In this document: positions 51,131 to 59,818 of the stretch, in pieces
Position numbering within the stretch: the stretch's first letter is position 1
Layout of the letters: every line of letters starts with the position of its first letter
Assembly: GCA_036378675.1 (NCBI GenBank)
Contig: DASUWA010000032.1
Span: 62,001 to 126,000 of the forward strand
From: Acidimicrobiales bacterium
GTDB lineage: Bacteria > Actinomycetota > Acidimicrobiia > Acidimicrobiales > Palsa-688
Length of the DNA stretch: 64,000 nt
Direction of reading: 5' to 3'
Notes under the pieces: model-generated
The model's database searches: none
What the model was told of the DNA's origin: nothing
What the model saw: only the letters and a program-made list of their open reading frames with translations
Translations under genes and position numbers: made by a program

Positions 51131-51221
51131 AGGACCGGAGAGAGAACCGTCGAACTAGGTGTTACATCCGTCACGTCGTTTGACCGGAAGTTGTTAGTCC
51201 AGCATCGGGGGATCGCGCATT

Positions 51222-52712
51222 TTGAGTGCACGGCGTAGTGGTCTTTGGCGGTACAGCCGTTGGGCGGTCGCAGTTGCGGCCGTCGGAATGGTGGTAACCG
51301 GCGCAGCGGGGATGATCACGGGTGGAAAGGCGGCCGCCGCCGACAGTCCCGGGGTCGGTTCCGCCTCGGCTGAAGGCTTCGAAGTGACCCCACACGAGGG
51401 GTCGCTCGCCGTAGGGGGGATCTTCGACGAGGCCCTGGCCGGGCACACCGACAAGATCGCACGAGCCCAATCGCAGGGGCTCGACCTCGGCGCGGTCGGA
51501 GCCGCGATCAAGGGGTACAACTGCGGGCAACCGCCGACTGCGCTCGCGCAGTTCGTCCCCGACCCCCTGCAAGCCGAGACGCCGTCGGCCGGCGGCTCCG
51601 ACCAACACTCGGCCGGCCCGACGGTGAGCGACAACAACTCCGACGGCAGCACCGAGCACGTCGTAGCGGACGGCACCCCCTACGGCGAGGCCGACACCAT
51701 CTTCGGGGGGACCGTCGCGGCACCCGGCAACCTGATCACCTTCTCACACGTCGTGAGCAAGGCGTGGTCCGGCCTGGTGAACGGCGCCCGCCAGGCCGCC
51801 GCGACGGTGGATGTCGGTCAGGTCACCATCGCCGGCGTGATCAGCCTGAGCGGTCTCCACTGGGAGTCCATCTATCCCACGGGCAGCGGCGGGGGACAGC
51901 CCACCAGCTACTTCCAGATCGGCAAGGTGAACGTCAACGGTCAGTCGATCCCTGCTACTGATCTGTCACAGGTGTCGAACGCGATCAATACGGTCCTCGG
52001 CCAGATCGGCATCGCTGTGAACTTCCCGACCGCGACGAATGCACAGGGGATTCAGTTCGAGTCCCCGCTTTCGATCCAGGTCGTTCCGAACACCACCCGG
52101 AACGGAATCACCGACCCGGTCATCGCCGGCGTGATCGAGCCGAACTACTTCCCGATTGCTAGCGGTCTCGAGAACGGATTCGCCAACACCTCACCCCCCT
52201 ACAACTCGCTTGCACCGATCGAGCAGAACGACCCGACCCACCAGTTGCAAGCCGCCCTTTGCCAGACCGACACGCCAATCACCGTCGCCGACATCACCAT
52301 CGCCTCCTTCACCGCCGGCGGCTTCTTCAACATCTCCCTCGGAGGGGTTAACGCTTCGAGCGGCGACCTGCCGAGCAACCCCTACAACCTCGCATTCGGC
52401 GGGTTCGGGGACCTGAGCGTCCCGGGAACCAGCCAGTTCACCGCTGGCACCCCAAGCGTCGCCGGGACGTCAGACACGGGGACCGCGCTCGCGGGTGCGT
52501 CTTCCACCCCAACCACTTCTTCAACTCCATCGAGCGGCACCCCGGCCCGTTCGGGACCGAGCACCGCTATTCCGGCTGCGACCGTGACGGGCGAGGCGGC
52601 CGGCCCGCTTCTCGGAATCGGTCTCGGAATTCTCGGGCTGCTCGCGCTTCTTGCTGAGGCCGACCGGCGGATGATCCGCCACGGCGTCAAGACCGACATT
52701 TTTGAGGAGTAG
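51222..52712 (+). CDS. Secreted protein with C-terminal membrane anchor, in Liv cassette 2
   Basis: 496 aa from a TTG with GGGGGAT upstream. Signal peptide near residues 12-40 (VAVAAVGMVVTGAAGMITGG). Extracellular domain with ATVDVGQVTIAGVISLSGLHWE, YFQIGKVNVNGQSIPATDLS and ITVADITIASFTAGGFF; a Thr/Ser/Pro-rich stalk; a C-terminal helix (LLGIGLGILGLLALLAEA) with short basic tail. It aligns by eye with the protein at 34827 in Liv operon 1 over the PG-x-L...SHV...W...A-x2-x-VxV block. It precedes the binding-protein gene by 6 bp; GAGGAG near its stop serves the next gene. A role in binding or presenting substrate is inferred. Confidence 0.76.
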   Translation: MSARRSGLWRYSRWAVAVAAVGMVVTGAAGMITGGKAAAADSPGVGSASAEGFEVTPHEGSLAVGGIFDEALAGHTDKIARAQSQGLDLGAVGAAIKGYNCGQPPTALAQFVPDPLQAETPSAGGSDQHSAGPTVSDNNSDGSTEHVVADGTPYGEADTIFGGTVAAPGNLITFSHVVSKAWSGLVNGARQAAATVDVGQVTIAGVISLSGLHWESIYPTGSGGGQPTSYFQIGKVNVNGQSIPATDLSQVSNAINTVLGQIGIAVNFPTATNAQGIQFESPLSIQVVPNTTRNGITDPVIAGVIEPNYFPIASGLENGFANTSPPYNSLAPIEQNDPTHQLQAALCQTDTPITVADITIASFTAGGFFNISLGGVNASSGDLPSNPYNLAFGGFGDLSVPGTSQFTAGTPSVAGTSDTGTALAGASSTPTTSSTPSSGTPARSGPSTAIPAATVTGEAAGPLLGIGLGILGLLALLAEADRRMIRHGVKTDIFEE

Positions 52713-52718
52713 CTGCTG

Positions 52719-54395
52719 ATGCCAGTTTCTTCCAACGGCACCTCTCCCGGTGTCCGTACCCGGTTACTGCGTGGATACGGGCCAGTCGCCGCTCTCGCGG
52801 CACTGGTGGTTATCGTCGCCTTGTCCGTCCCGTCCAAGGTGCCGACCAAACGGGCGGTGAGTACCGGACCAGGGAACGGGGCATCGAGCCAGACGTTCCA
52901 GGGAGGTCCGTCGGCGGCGGGAAGTACCGGGGCGTCCGGCTCTACCGCTACAGGCACCCCCGCGTCTGGTGGGGCCACCGGTTCTTCCGGCCAGGCGGGG
53001 GCCGCGGGAAGCACCGTGAACACGCCTGGGAAGGTCCTGCCATGCAACGGGCAGACCCAGCAAATCCCGGGAGATCCGTACTCGCCCGCGTGCGTCACGT
53101 TCTCGGGCAGCAACGGCGGTGCAACCTCGACCGGGATCACGCCGACCGCCGTCAACGTGGCGGTGCGCTTGACGACCGACCAGAGCTTCCAGAACACCCT
53201 GGCGCAGCTCGCCGGGGCCCAGCTGCGTGACACGAACGCGGACAACCAACGAACCATCCAGGCGATGGCCGACTACTACAACTCACACTTCCAGTTCTAC
53301 GGCCGGAAGATCGTGCTTCACTTCTACACAGGTCAAGGATCGCTCGGCAACGAGCTCCAGGGATACGGGCAGGCCGCCGCCGAAGCGGACGCGCAGACCG
53401 ACAAGAGCCTGGGGGTGTTCGCCGACCTGACGGCTGAGTCCGAGCCGTTCGCGACTGCGTTGTGGAACCAGCACATCCTCGGATTCGGTGACCCCTACAT
53501 GCCGAACTTCTGGCACCAGCAGCACGCCCCTTATGACTGGTCGCTAGCCACCGACGGCACCAAGGTGGCGACTGAGGCCGCCAACTACGTGCTCAACAAG
53601 ATGTGCCCGGCCGGCACCCCGGCGGCGTACGCGGGGGGGAGCATGCACGGCGCGCCTCGCAAAATCGCCGGAATCGCCCCGCAGAACGAGCTGTACAAGG
53701 TCTCCGCCGACGTGTTCCACCAGATCCTCGGCCCCTGCAGCACCGGGCAGTACTACTACCAGCTCGACCTAGGGACAGAGTCGCAACAGGCGGCCAACCT
53801 GGTGGCCCAGCTGAAGGCCGGTGGATACACGACCATAGTCTGCGGTTGCGATCCGATCTTCCCGGTCTACCTGTCCGGGCAGGCTGCTCAGCAGGGGTAC
53901 TACCCGGAGTTCGTCGAGATCGGCGCCGCTCTTGTCGACCAGGACTACGTGGGGCAGCTCTACAACCAGCAGTTCTTCTCCCACGCTTTGGGTATCAGCC
54001 CTAACGCGCCGACGCTTCCGTACACCCAGACGATCGGGTACGCCGCCTACAAGACTCAACGCACCGACGAGCCAGCCTTCTTCGTCAACATCATCTACCT
54101 GCAGTTCGACATGATGGCGATAGGTCTCGAGATGGCCGGGCCCAACCTCAATCCGCAGACCTTCGCACAGGGCATGTTCAACTTCAGCCCGAGACAGGGC
54201 CCCGCCGGGTTGTGGGGATGGAACTCCAGTCAGTACACCATCCCGAACGACGTGCGTGAGGTTTGCTGGAGCCCCAACACGGTCTCGGCGTACAACGGGA
54301 AGATGGGCGCCTACATCAACACCAATGGGAACCAACGTTGGACGATCGACAACATCCCCAAGGGGGCTCCCGGCTGCCCGATACCTAAGTCATGA
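52719..54395 (+). CDS. Liv-type substrate-binding protein with N-terminal membrane anchor
   Basis: 558 aa. A transmembrane helix at residues ~20-37 (GPVAALAALVVIVALS) with no lipobox, then a Ser/Gly/Ala linker of about 60 residues, then a type 1 periplasmic-binding fold: TPTAVNVAVRLTTDQSFQNT, YYNSHFQFYGRKIVLHFYTG, IVCGCDPIFPVYLSGQAAQQ. It is longer than classic LivJ/LivK (~370 aa), mainly by the linker. The domain is far from its counterpart at 37753. Ligand unknown. Stop overlaps the next ATG. Confidence 0.85.
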   Translation: MPVSSNGTSPGVRTRLLRGYGPVAALAALVVIVALSVPSKVPTKRAVSTGPGNGASSQTFQGGPSAAGSTGASGSTATGTPASGGATGSSGQAGAAGSTVNTPGKVLPCNGQTQQIPGDPYSPACVTFSGSNGGATSTGITPTAVNVAVRLTTDQSFQNTLAQLAGAQLRDTNADNQRTIQAMADYYNSHFQFYGRKIVLHFYTGQGSLGNELQGYGQAAAEADAQTDKSLGVFADLTAESEPFATALWNQHILGFGDPYMPNFWHQQHAPYDWSLATDGTKVATEAANYVLNKMCPAGTPAAYAGGSMHGAPRKIAGIAPQNELYKVSADVFHQILGPCSTGQYYYQLDLGTESQQAANLVAQLKAGGYTTIVCGCDPIFPVYLSGQAAQQGYYPEFVEIGAALVDQDYVGQLYNQQFFSHALGISPNAPTLPYTQTIGYAAYKTQRTDEPAFFVNIIYLQFDMMAIGLEMAGPNLNPQTFAQGMFNFSPRQGPAGLWGWNSSQYTIPNDVREVCWSPNTVSAYNGKMGAYINTNGNQRWTIDNIPKGAPGCPIPKS

Positions 54396-56587
54396 GCGTC
54401 GCGGCGGTAAGCCTCGAGCGCTGGGAGGGGCTGTCGGTCAAGGCGCGGGTGTGGATCGGCATCTCCGCCGTTATCGCCGGCTACTTCATCGCTCTCGCCA
54501 TCACGGGCCCTCACGGCTGGGTGCACAGCCACGCGCCCATCGGGTTCATCCTCGTCGGCGTCGTCTATGGCTCGGTGAACGCGCTCGGGGCGATGGGTCT
54601 GATCCTCGTTTACCGCGCCAACCGGTTCATCAACTTCGCCCATGGAGCGATGGGCAGCCTCATCGGAGTGCTGGCGATCGGACTGGTGAAGGTGCATGGC
54701 CTCAACTACTGGATAGCTCTTCCGCTCGCGGTGATCGCCGGCGGGCTGCTCGGCGCACTGATTGAGGTTTCTACCATCCGCAAGTTCGCCAACCATCCGC
54801 GGCTTATCCTGCTGGTGGCGAGCGTAGGGTTGGCTCAGGGTTTGGGAGGACTCGAGTTGATCGGGTCCAAGCGCGAGCACTTCACCTCGTTCACCGGAGC
54901 GTTCGCCCCACCCTTCAACATCTCGCTGCACATCGATGTCTACACCTTCCATAGCGCCGAGATCCTTGCGGTGGCCGCGGTTCCATTGGTGCTCGCATTC
55001 CTGGCCTGGTTCTTGCTCAGGACGAATGCAGGAATCGCCGTCCGGGCGGCCGCCGAGAACAGCGACCGGGCCCAGCTTCTGGGCGTGCCGGTTCGCCGTT
55101 TGTGGACGATTGTTTGGACCATCGCGGGTGCTCTTGCGGTCCTGACCTACATGCTCTCGGCCCCATTCGAAGGAGTGAAGCCGGGCGTGGCCAGCAACGG
55201 GCCGACCGTACTTGTGCCCATGCTCGCTGTCGCCATCGTCGCCAGGATGGAATCCCTGCCCACCGCGTTCGCGGCAGGTATCGCACTCGGGATAATGGAA
55301 GCGCTGGTCCGCTGGAATACGACCGGCAATCCCGCGCTGATCTGGCCGATCTACATGGGCGTCATCATCGTCGCCCTGCTCGCGCAATCCGGTCGTCTGT
55401 CAAGGGCGCAGGAAGCGGGAACGTCCTCGTGGTCCGCCATCAAGGTGCTCAAGCCGATTCCTGACGAGTTGCGAAAGCTGCCGGAGGTCGCGTGGGCGCG
55501 AAGGCTCCTGTTCGTGGCCGTCGCTGCGGCATTCGTGTTCGTCCCCTGGATGTGGGGCCCGAGCAACCAACTACTGGCCGGATTCGCGATCGTCTGGGCC
55601 ATCGTCGCGGTGTCGCTGGTGATTCTCACCGGCTGGTCCGGTCAGATCAGCCTCGGCCAGTTCGGCATAGCAGGAGTTGCCGGAGTCATCGCAGGCAACA
55701 TGGTTGCGCACTGGAACGCCGACTTTTTCTTTGTGATCCTTGCCGCGGGCGGCGTCGGCGCGGCCGTGGCGATACTGGTCGGGCTCCCAGCTCTCCGAAT
55801 CAAAGGTCTGTTCCTGGCAGTTACGACTCTGTCGGTGGCTGTCGCGCTCGACCAGTACTTCCTCAACCAGTCGACCTTTCCGCAATTCATTCCGATCAAC
55901 GGGGTGCCCCGTCCACTGTTGTTGCAGAGGTTCGACCTCAACAACAACTACACGATGTACCTGGTGTGCCTGGGCTTCCTGGGACTCGCCATCCTTGTCA
56001 CCAAGGGCATGCGCAAGGCCCGGGCCGGACGGGTGCTGATCGGCACGAACGACAACGAACGAGCCGCAGCAGCTGTATCCGTGCCGACGACGGCCGTGAA
56101 GCTCGCCGGCTTTGCAACGGCCGGAGTCATCGCCGGCATAGCGGGCGCCCTCGACGTGTACCTGCTTCAGGCACTCAACCCGGGAAGCTTCCCGCCGGTG
56201 GACAGCATCACCGTGTTCGGCTACTCCGTTATAGGTGGCCTCGGCTCAGTCACCGGAGTTCTCCTCGGGGTGCTGATCTTCAAATATCTCGAGTCGATAA
56301 CTGCTTTCGGCCAGTACCACTTGGCGATCAGCGGCGCCGCGCTCCTTTGGGTTCTTCTCTTCATTCCGGGTGGCTTCGGGCAGGTTGTCTACGACGTCCG
56401 GGACCGGATCCTCCGGGGAGTCGCCAACCGCAGGAACATGATCGTGCCGAGTCTTATCGCCGACAAGCGCGGTGCCCCACCAGAACAGCAGGAAGACCTC
56501 TTGGCGACGATCGCTGCGCAAGGAACCAACGGTGCTTCCGACGGGAAGTCAACTGACGATACCGTCCCGCTGGAGATCCACACATGA
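54392..56587 (+). CDS. livHM: Fused Liv permease LivH-LivM, cassette 2
   Basis: 731 aa. LivH half in residues ~40-330 (RFINFAHGAMGSLIGVLAIG, SDRAQLLGVPVRRLWTIVW), LivM half in ~370-680 (ILTGWSGQISLGQFGIAGVAG, NDNERAAAAVSVPTTAVKLAG, GLGSVTGVLLGVLIFKYLE). A cytoplasmic linker (~335-365) and a C-terminal tail of about 55 hydrophilic residues are extra. Overlaps both neighbours by 4 bp. Same fusion as in operon 1 but the sequences have diverged widely. Confidence 0.93.
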   Translation: MSVAAVSLERWEGLSVKARVWIGISAVIAGYFIALAITGPHGWVHSHAPIGFILVGVVYGSVNALGAMGLILVYRANRFINFAHGAMGSLIGVLAIGLVKVHGLNYWIALPLAVIAGGLLGALIEVSTIRKFANHPRLILLVASVGLAQGLGGLELIGSKREHFTSFTGAFAPPFNISLHIDVYTFHSAEILAVAAVPLVLAFLAWFLLRTNAGIAVRAAAENSDRAQLLGVPVRRLWTIVWTIAGALAVLTYMLSAPFEGVKPGVASNGPTVLVPMLAVAIVARMESLPTAFAAGIALGIMEALVRWNTTGNPALIWPIYMGVIIVALLAQSGRLSRAQEAGTSSWSAIKVLKPIPDELRKLPEVAWARRLLFVAVAAAFVFVPWMWGPSNQLLAGFAIVWAIVAVSLVILTGWSGQISLGQFGIAGVAGVIAGNMVAHWNADFFFVILAAGGVGAAVAILVGLPALRIKGLFLAVTTLSVAVALDQYFLNQSTFPQFIPINGVPRPLLLQRFDLNNNYTMYLVCLGFLGLAILVTKGMRKARAGRVLIGTNDNERAAAAVSVPTTAVKLAGFATAGVIAGIAGALDVYLLQALNPGSFPPVDSITVFGYSVIGGLGSVTGVLLGVLIFKYLESITAFGQYHLAISGAALLWVLLFIPGGFGQVVYDVRDRILRGVANRRNMIVPSLIADKRGAPPEQQEDLLATIAAQGTNGASDGKSTDDTVPLEIHT

Positions 56588-58296
56588 ACGTGATCTCCGC
56601 GACGCGAGGCCGACGAAAGGAGCAAACCGTCGACTTGACCAGCGAGATGGTACCGATCGACGGGCCGTTGTTGTCGTGCCGTTCGATCGATATGGCCTAC
56701 GGGCCGGTGCAGATCCTGTTCGGCGTCGACTTCGACGTGTATCCGGGGGAGATCGTCGCGCTGTTGGGAACCAACGGTGCCGGCAAGTCGACTCTGCTCA
56801 AGGGCATCTGCGGCCTGGTCAGACCGAAGAACGGATCGGTGAAGTTCAAGGCCGAGGACATCACCAAACTGCCCGCTGACGTGACCGCGAAGCGCGGGAT
56901 CTCCTTGATGCCCGGCGGCAAGGGAGTATTCCCGACGCTGTCGGTCGACGAGAACCTGCGCATGGCCGCATGGCTGATCCGCGACGATCCCGACCGGATC
57001 GAGATGGCCAAGGGCGAGGTCCTCGATCTTTTTCCCGTGCTGGCCGAGCGCCACAACCAGATGGCGGGGAACCTGTCCGGCGGGGAGCAGCAGATGCTCG
57101 CCCTCGGGTCGGCGCTGATGACACAGCCCGAGCTGCTGATGATCGACGAGCTATCCCTGGGCCTTGCGCCCACCATCGTCGGCCAGCTGCTCGAAGTTGT
57201 TCAGGAGGTTCACGACCGCGGGACCACGATCGTCATCGTTGAGCAGTCCGTCAACGTGGCCCTTAACCTCGCCAAGAGGGCGGTGTTCATGGAGAAGGGG
57301 GAGGTCCGCTTCGAAGGCCCGGCCTCTGATCTGCTCGAGCGGCCGGACATCCTCAGGTCGGTTTTCATCGCCGGTGCCGCCAGCCAGGACGCTGCCGAGT
57401 CGGCGCTGCACGTTGACGGGCAGAAGCAGCCGACCCGGCGGCGCCGGACCACCAAGAAAGCCGAAGTCGAGACCGAGTCGAGGATCCCAGAGGACGCCAA
57501 GGTCGTTCTGGCGTGCCGAGACTTGGTGAAGAGGTTCGGCGGTATCACTGCGGTCGACCACGTCGACCTCGAGGTGCGCCAGGGCGAGATCCTCGGCTTG
57601 ATCGGGCACAACGGAGCCGGCAAGACCACGCTTATGGATTGCGTGTCCGGCTTCCTTCAGGCCGACGGCGGCCGCATAATCCTTCGGGGTATCGACGTGA
57701 CCGACTGGGCGCCGCACCTCCGCTCCCGGGGCGCGATGGGTAGGTCGTTCCAAGACGCCCTGTTGTTCCCGACCTTGACCGTCTTCGAGACCATCGCAGT
57801 TGCGCGCGAGAGGCATTTGGCGAGCCGGGACATGTTCGCTGCCGCCCTGCAACTGCCGGCGTCCTACGAGTCGGAGCTCGAGGTCGAGTTCGTAGTCAAC
57901 GATCTCATCGACTTGATGGGCCTCGACGCGTACCGCGAGAAGCTGACTGGCGAGCTGTCTACCGGTACGAGGCGAATAGTTGATCTCGCGTGCATACTTG
58001 CCCAGGAACCGAAGGTGCTGCTGCTCGACGAGCCCTCGGGCGGTGTGGCGCAAAAGGAGACCGAAGCTCTCGGACCGCTGCTACGGCGCGTGCAACAGCG
58101 GACTGGATGCTCGATACTGATCATCGAACACGACATGCCACTGCTCTCCGGGCTGTGCGATCGCCTAGTGGCGCTCGAGCTCGGAGGAGTGATCGCGGAA
58201 GGCACTCCGACCGGGGTGCTGAACCATCCCGCTGTGATCGCCTCGTATCTCGGCACCGACGAAAAGGCGATTGCCCGCTCGGGCGTGCGCGGCTAG
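56584..58296 (+). CDS. Fused Liv ATPases (LivF-like + LivG-like) in one chain
   Basis: 570 aa. First cassette (residues ~30-270) is LivF-like: Walker A GTNGAGKST, GISLMPGGKGVFPTLSVDEN, signature LSGGEQQML, Walker B LLMIDELSLG, switch IVEQSVNVAL. A basic linker (~275-305, RRRRTTKKAEVE) leads to a LivG-like second cassette: Walker A GHNGAGKTT, MGRSFQDALLFPTLTV, modified signature LSTGTRRIVDL, Walker B LLLDEPSGGV, switch IIEHDMPLLS. Normally these are two genes; here the whole transporter has three membrane/ATP proteins less. Ends the cassette, 2 bp from the MFS gene end. Confidence 0.93.
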   Translation: MNVISATRGRRKEQTVDLTSEMVPIDGPLLSCRSIDMAYGPVQILFGVDFDVYPGEIVALLGTNGAGKSTLLKGICGLVRPKNGSVKFKAEDITKLPADVTAKRGISLMPGGKGVFPTLSVDENLRMAAWLIRDDPDRIEMAKGEVLDLFPVLAERHNQMAGNLSGGEQQMLALGSALMTQPELLMIDELSLGLAPTIVGQLLEVVQEVHDRGTTIVIVEQSVNVALNLAKRAVFMEKGEVRFEGPASDLLERPDILRSVFIAGAASQDAAESALHVDGQKQPTRRRRTTKKAEVETESRIPEDAKVVLACRDLVKRFGGITAVDHVDLEVRQGEILGLIGHNGAGKTTLMDCVSGFLQADGGRIILRGIDVTDWAPHLRSRGAMGRSFQDALLFPTLTVFETIAVARERHLASRDMFAAALQLPASYESELEVEFVVNDLIDLMGLDAYREKLTGELSTGTRRIVDLACILAQEPKVLLLDEPSGGVAQKETEALGPLLRRVQQRTGCSILIIEHDMPLLSGLCDRLVALELGGVIAEGTPTGVLNHPAVIASYLGTDEKAIARSGVRG

Positions 58297-58298
58297 TT

Positions 58299-59774
58299 TC
58301 AGGCGGTTGCTGCGGCGGGCTCGGCCTGCTCGGCGCCACGCGCGGCGGACGCACCTGCGCGGCGGCGCCGAGGCACCATCGTCTTCGCGGCGTCCGAGTC
58401 GTTCACGGTGAGAGCCGCCACCGCAGCCAGCAGCGCTATCGCCGCGGCGACGAGGAAAGCGGTGTGGTAGGCGCTCAGGTTGGGAACCGCGTGGTGAGCG
58501 ACCTGCTTGACTGGCCCGACCGTGGCAACAACCGTCGTCAATAGGGCGACTCCGATCGCGCCGCCCAGCTGGCGCTCGGCGTTGAAAAGAGTTGAGGCTC
58601 GCCCGGTGTCGGCCGGGGAGATGGTCGCGAACCCCGCCGCTTGCGACGGGACGAAAACGTGGGCCATGCCGTACCCGGCGACGAACAGAAGAACCCTCAT
58701 CCACCACAAGTTGGTGCTCTTGTCGATAAGGGTCATGAGTGAGAGGGTCCCCGCCAGGATCAGAAGCCCGGCGATCAGGATCCGGCGAGGACCGATCACC
58801 GGATAGAGCAACCTGGTCACGACTTGGGCGCCGAGCATCACCCCGATGGCCTCGGGAAAGGTGCTCAGCCCAGACTGGAGAGCCGAAAGTCCGAGACCAT
58901 CCTGGAAGAACAGGGCCACCAGAAAGAGCAGTCCGAGGAATGCCGCCGACCCGATTCCGAGCACCGCGGTGGAGCTTCGGAACAGGCGGTCCTTGAAGAG
59001 CCTTACGTCGATCATCGGGTACGCGGTCCGCAGCTCCACCAACACGGTCGCCGCCAGGAACACAGCCCCTACCACGATTGTGCTGACGATGAGCGGTGTT
59101 CCCCATCCCTTGAACGGTCCTTCGGACACGCCATACATGAGCGACCCGAGGCCTGCAGCCGAGAGCAGGAAGCCGGCGAGATCGAAGGATCCCGGTGACA
59201 GTTCCTTTTGTTCCTGGAGGAAAACCGAGCCGAACACGAGGGCGGCGATGCCGATCGGTACGTTCACGTAGAACACCCAGCGCCACGATGCCTCGGTGAC
59301 GAGAATGCCGCCCAGAACCGGACCGAGTGCGGGAGCCATCGCCGTCGGAATGACCAGGATGCTCGAGGCTCTCACCCGCTCCGCCGGAGGGAACGTCCGG
59401 TACAGCAGCGCCATGCCAACTGGCACCATTAGGCCGCCGCCGATCCCTTGAATGATCCGGAAGACAACAAGCTCGCCGAGGCTCGTCGCTGCTCCGCACA
59501 GCGCCGACGCGACAGTGAAGATGACGACGGAGGCGAGCATGATCCGCTTGCCGCCGAATCGGTCGCCGAGCCACCCGGAGGCCGGGATGAACACGGCCAG
59601 GCTCACCAGGTACCCGATGGCGACCGTGTCGACCGAATCGGGACGGACGTGGAACTCCCGCCCGAGCGTCGGCAACGCCACGTTGACGATGGTCGCGTCC
59701 ATGATGTTGAGGAACATCGCGGAGACGAACACCACGCTGACGGCGATCTTCTGGTTCATCGGGCGCGTCAGCAC
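58299..59774 (-). CDS. DHA2-family (EmrB/QacA) MFS efflux transporter
   Basis: 491 aa from the GTG; an ATG five codons in (59759, MNQKIAVSV) may be the real start. Fourteen hydrophobic helices expected for DHA2; motif IVNVALPTLGREF in helix 1, GYLVSLAVFIPASGWLGDRFGGK (motif A), and the motif C region IPTAMAPALGPVLGGILV. A basic Ala-rich tail closes it. Proton-driven export of drugs or amphiphiles is likely; no repressor gene is adjacent. Confidence 0.92.
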   Translation of the reverse strand: MLTRPMNQKIAVSVVFVSAMFLNIMDATIVNVALPTLGREFHVRPDSVDTVAIGYLVSLAVFIPASGWLGDRFGGKRIMLASVVIFTVASALCGAATSLGELVVFRIIQGIGGGLMVPVGMALLYRTFPPAERVRASSILVIPTAMAPALGPVLGGILVTEASWRWVFYVNVPIGIAALVFGSVFLQEQKELSPGSFDLAGFLLSAAGLGSLMYGVSEGPFKGWGTPLIVSTIVVGAVFLAATVLVELRTAYPMIDVRLFKDRLFRSSTAVLGIGSAAFLGLLFLVALFFQDGLGLSALQSGLSTFPEAIGVMLGAQVVTRLLYPVIGPRRILIAGLLILAGTLSLMTLIDKSTNLWWMRVLLFVAGYGMAHVFVPSQAAGFATISPADTGRASTLFNAERQLGGAIGVALLTTVVATVGPVKQVAHHAVPNLSAYHTAFLVAAAIALLAAVAALTVNDSDAAKTMVPRRRRAGASAARGAEQAEPAAATA

Positions 59775-59818
59775 GACAAGTGAGGCTACCTAACCTTCTC
59801 TTGCAAACAAAGCGTGAT

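Noticed and set aside
51088-51221. Copy of the 24 kb RNA element ahead of Liv cassette 2
   Set aside because: There is a strong hairpin, but it shares none of the conserved words of the element, so it is listed only as a hairpin/terminator.
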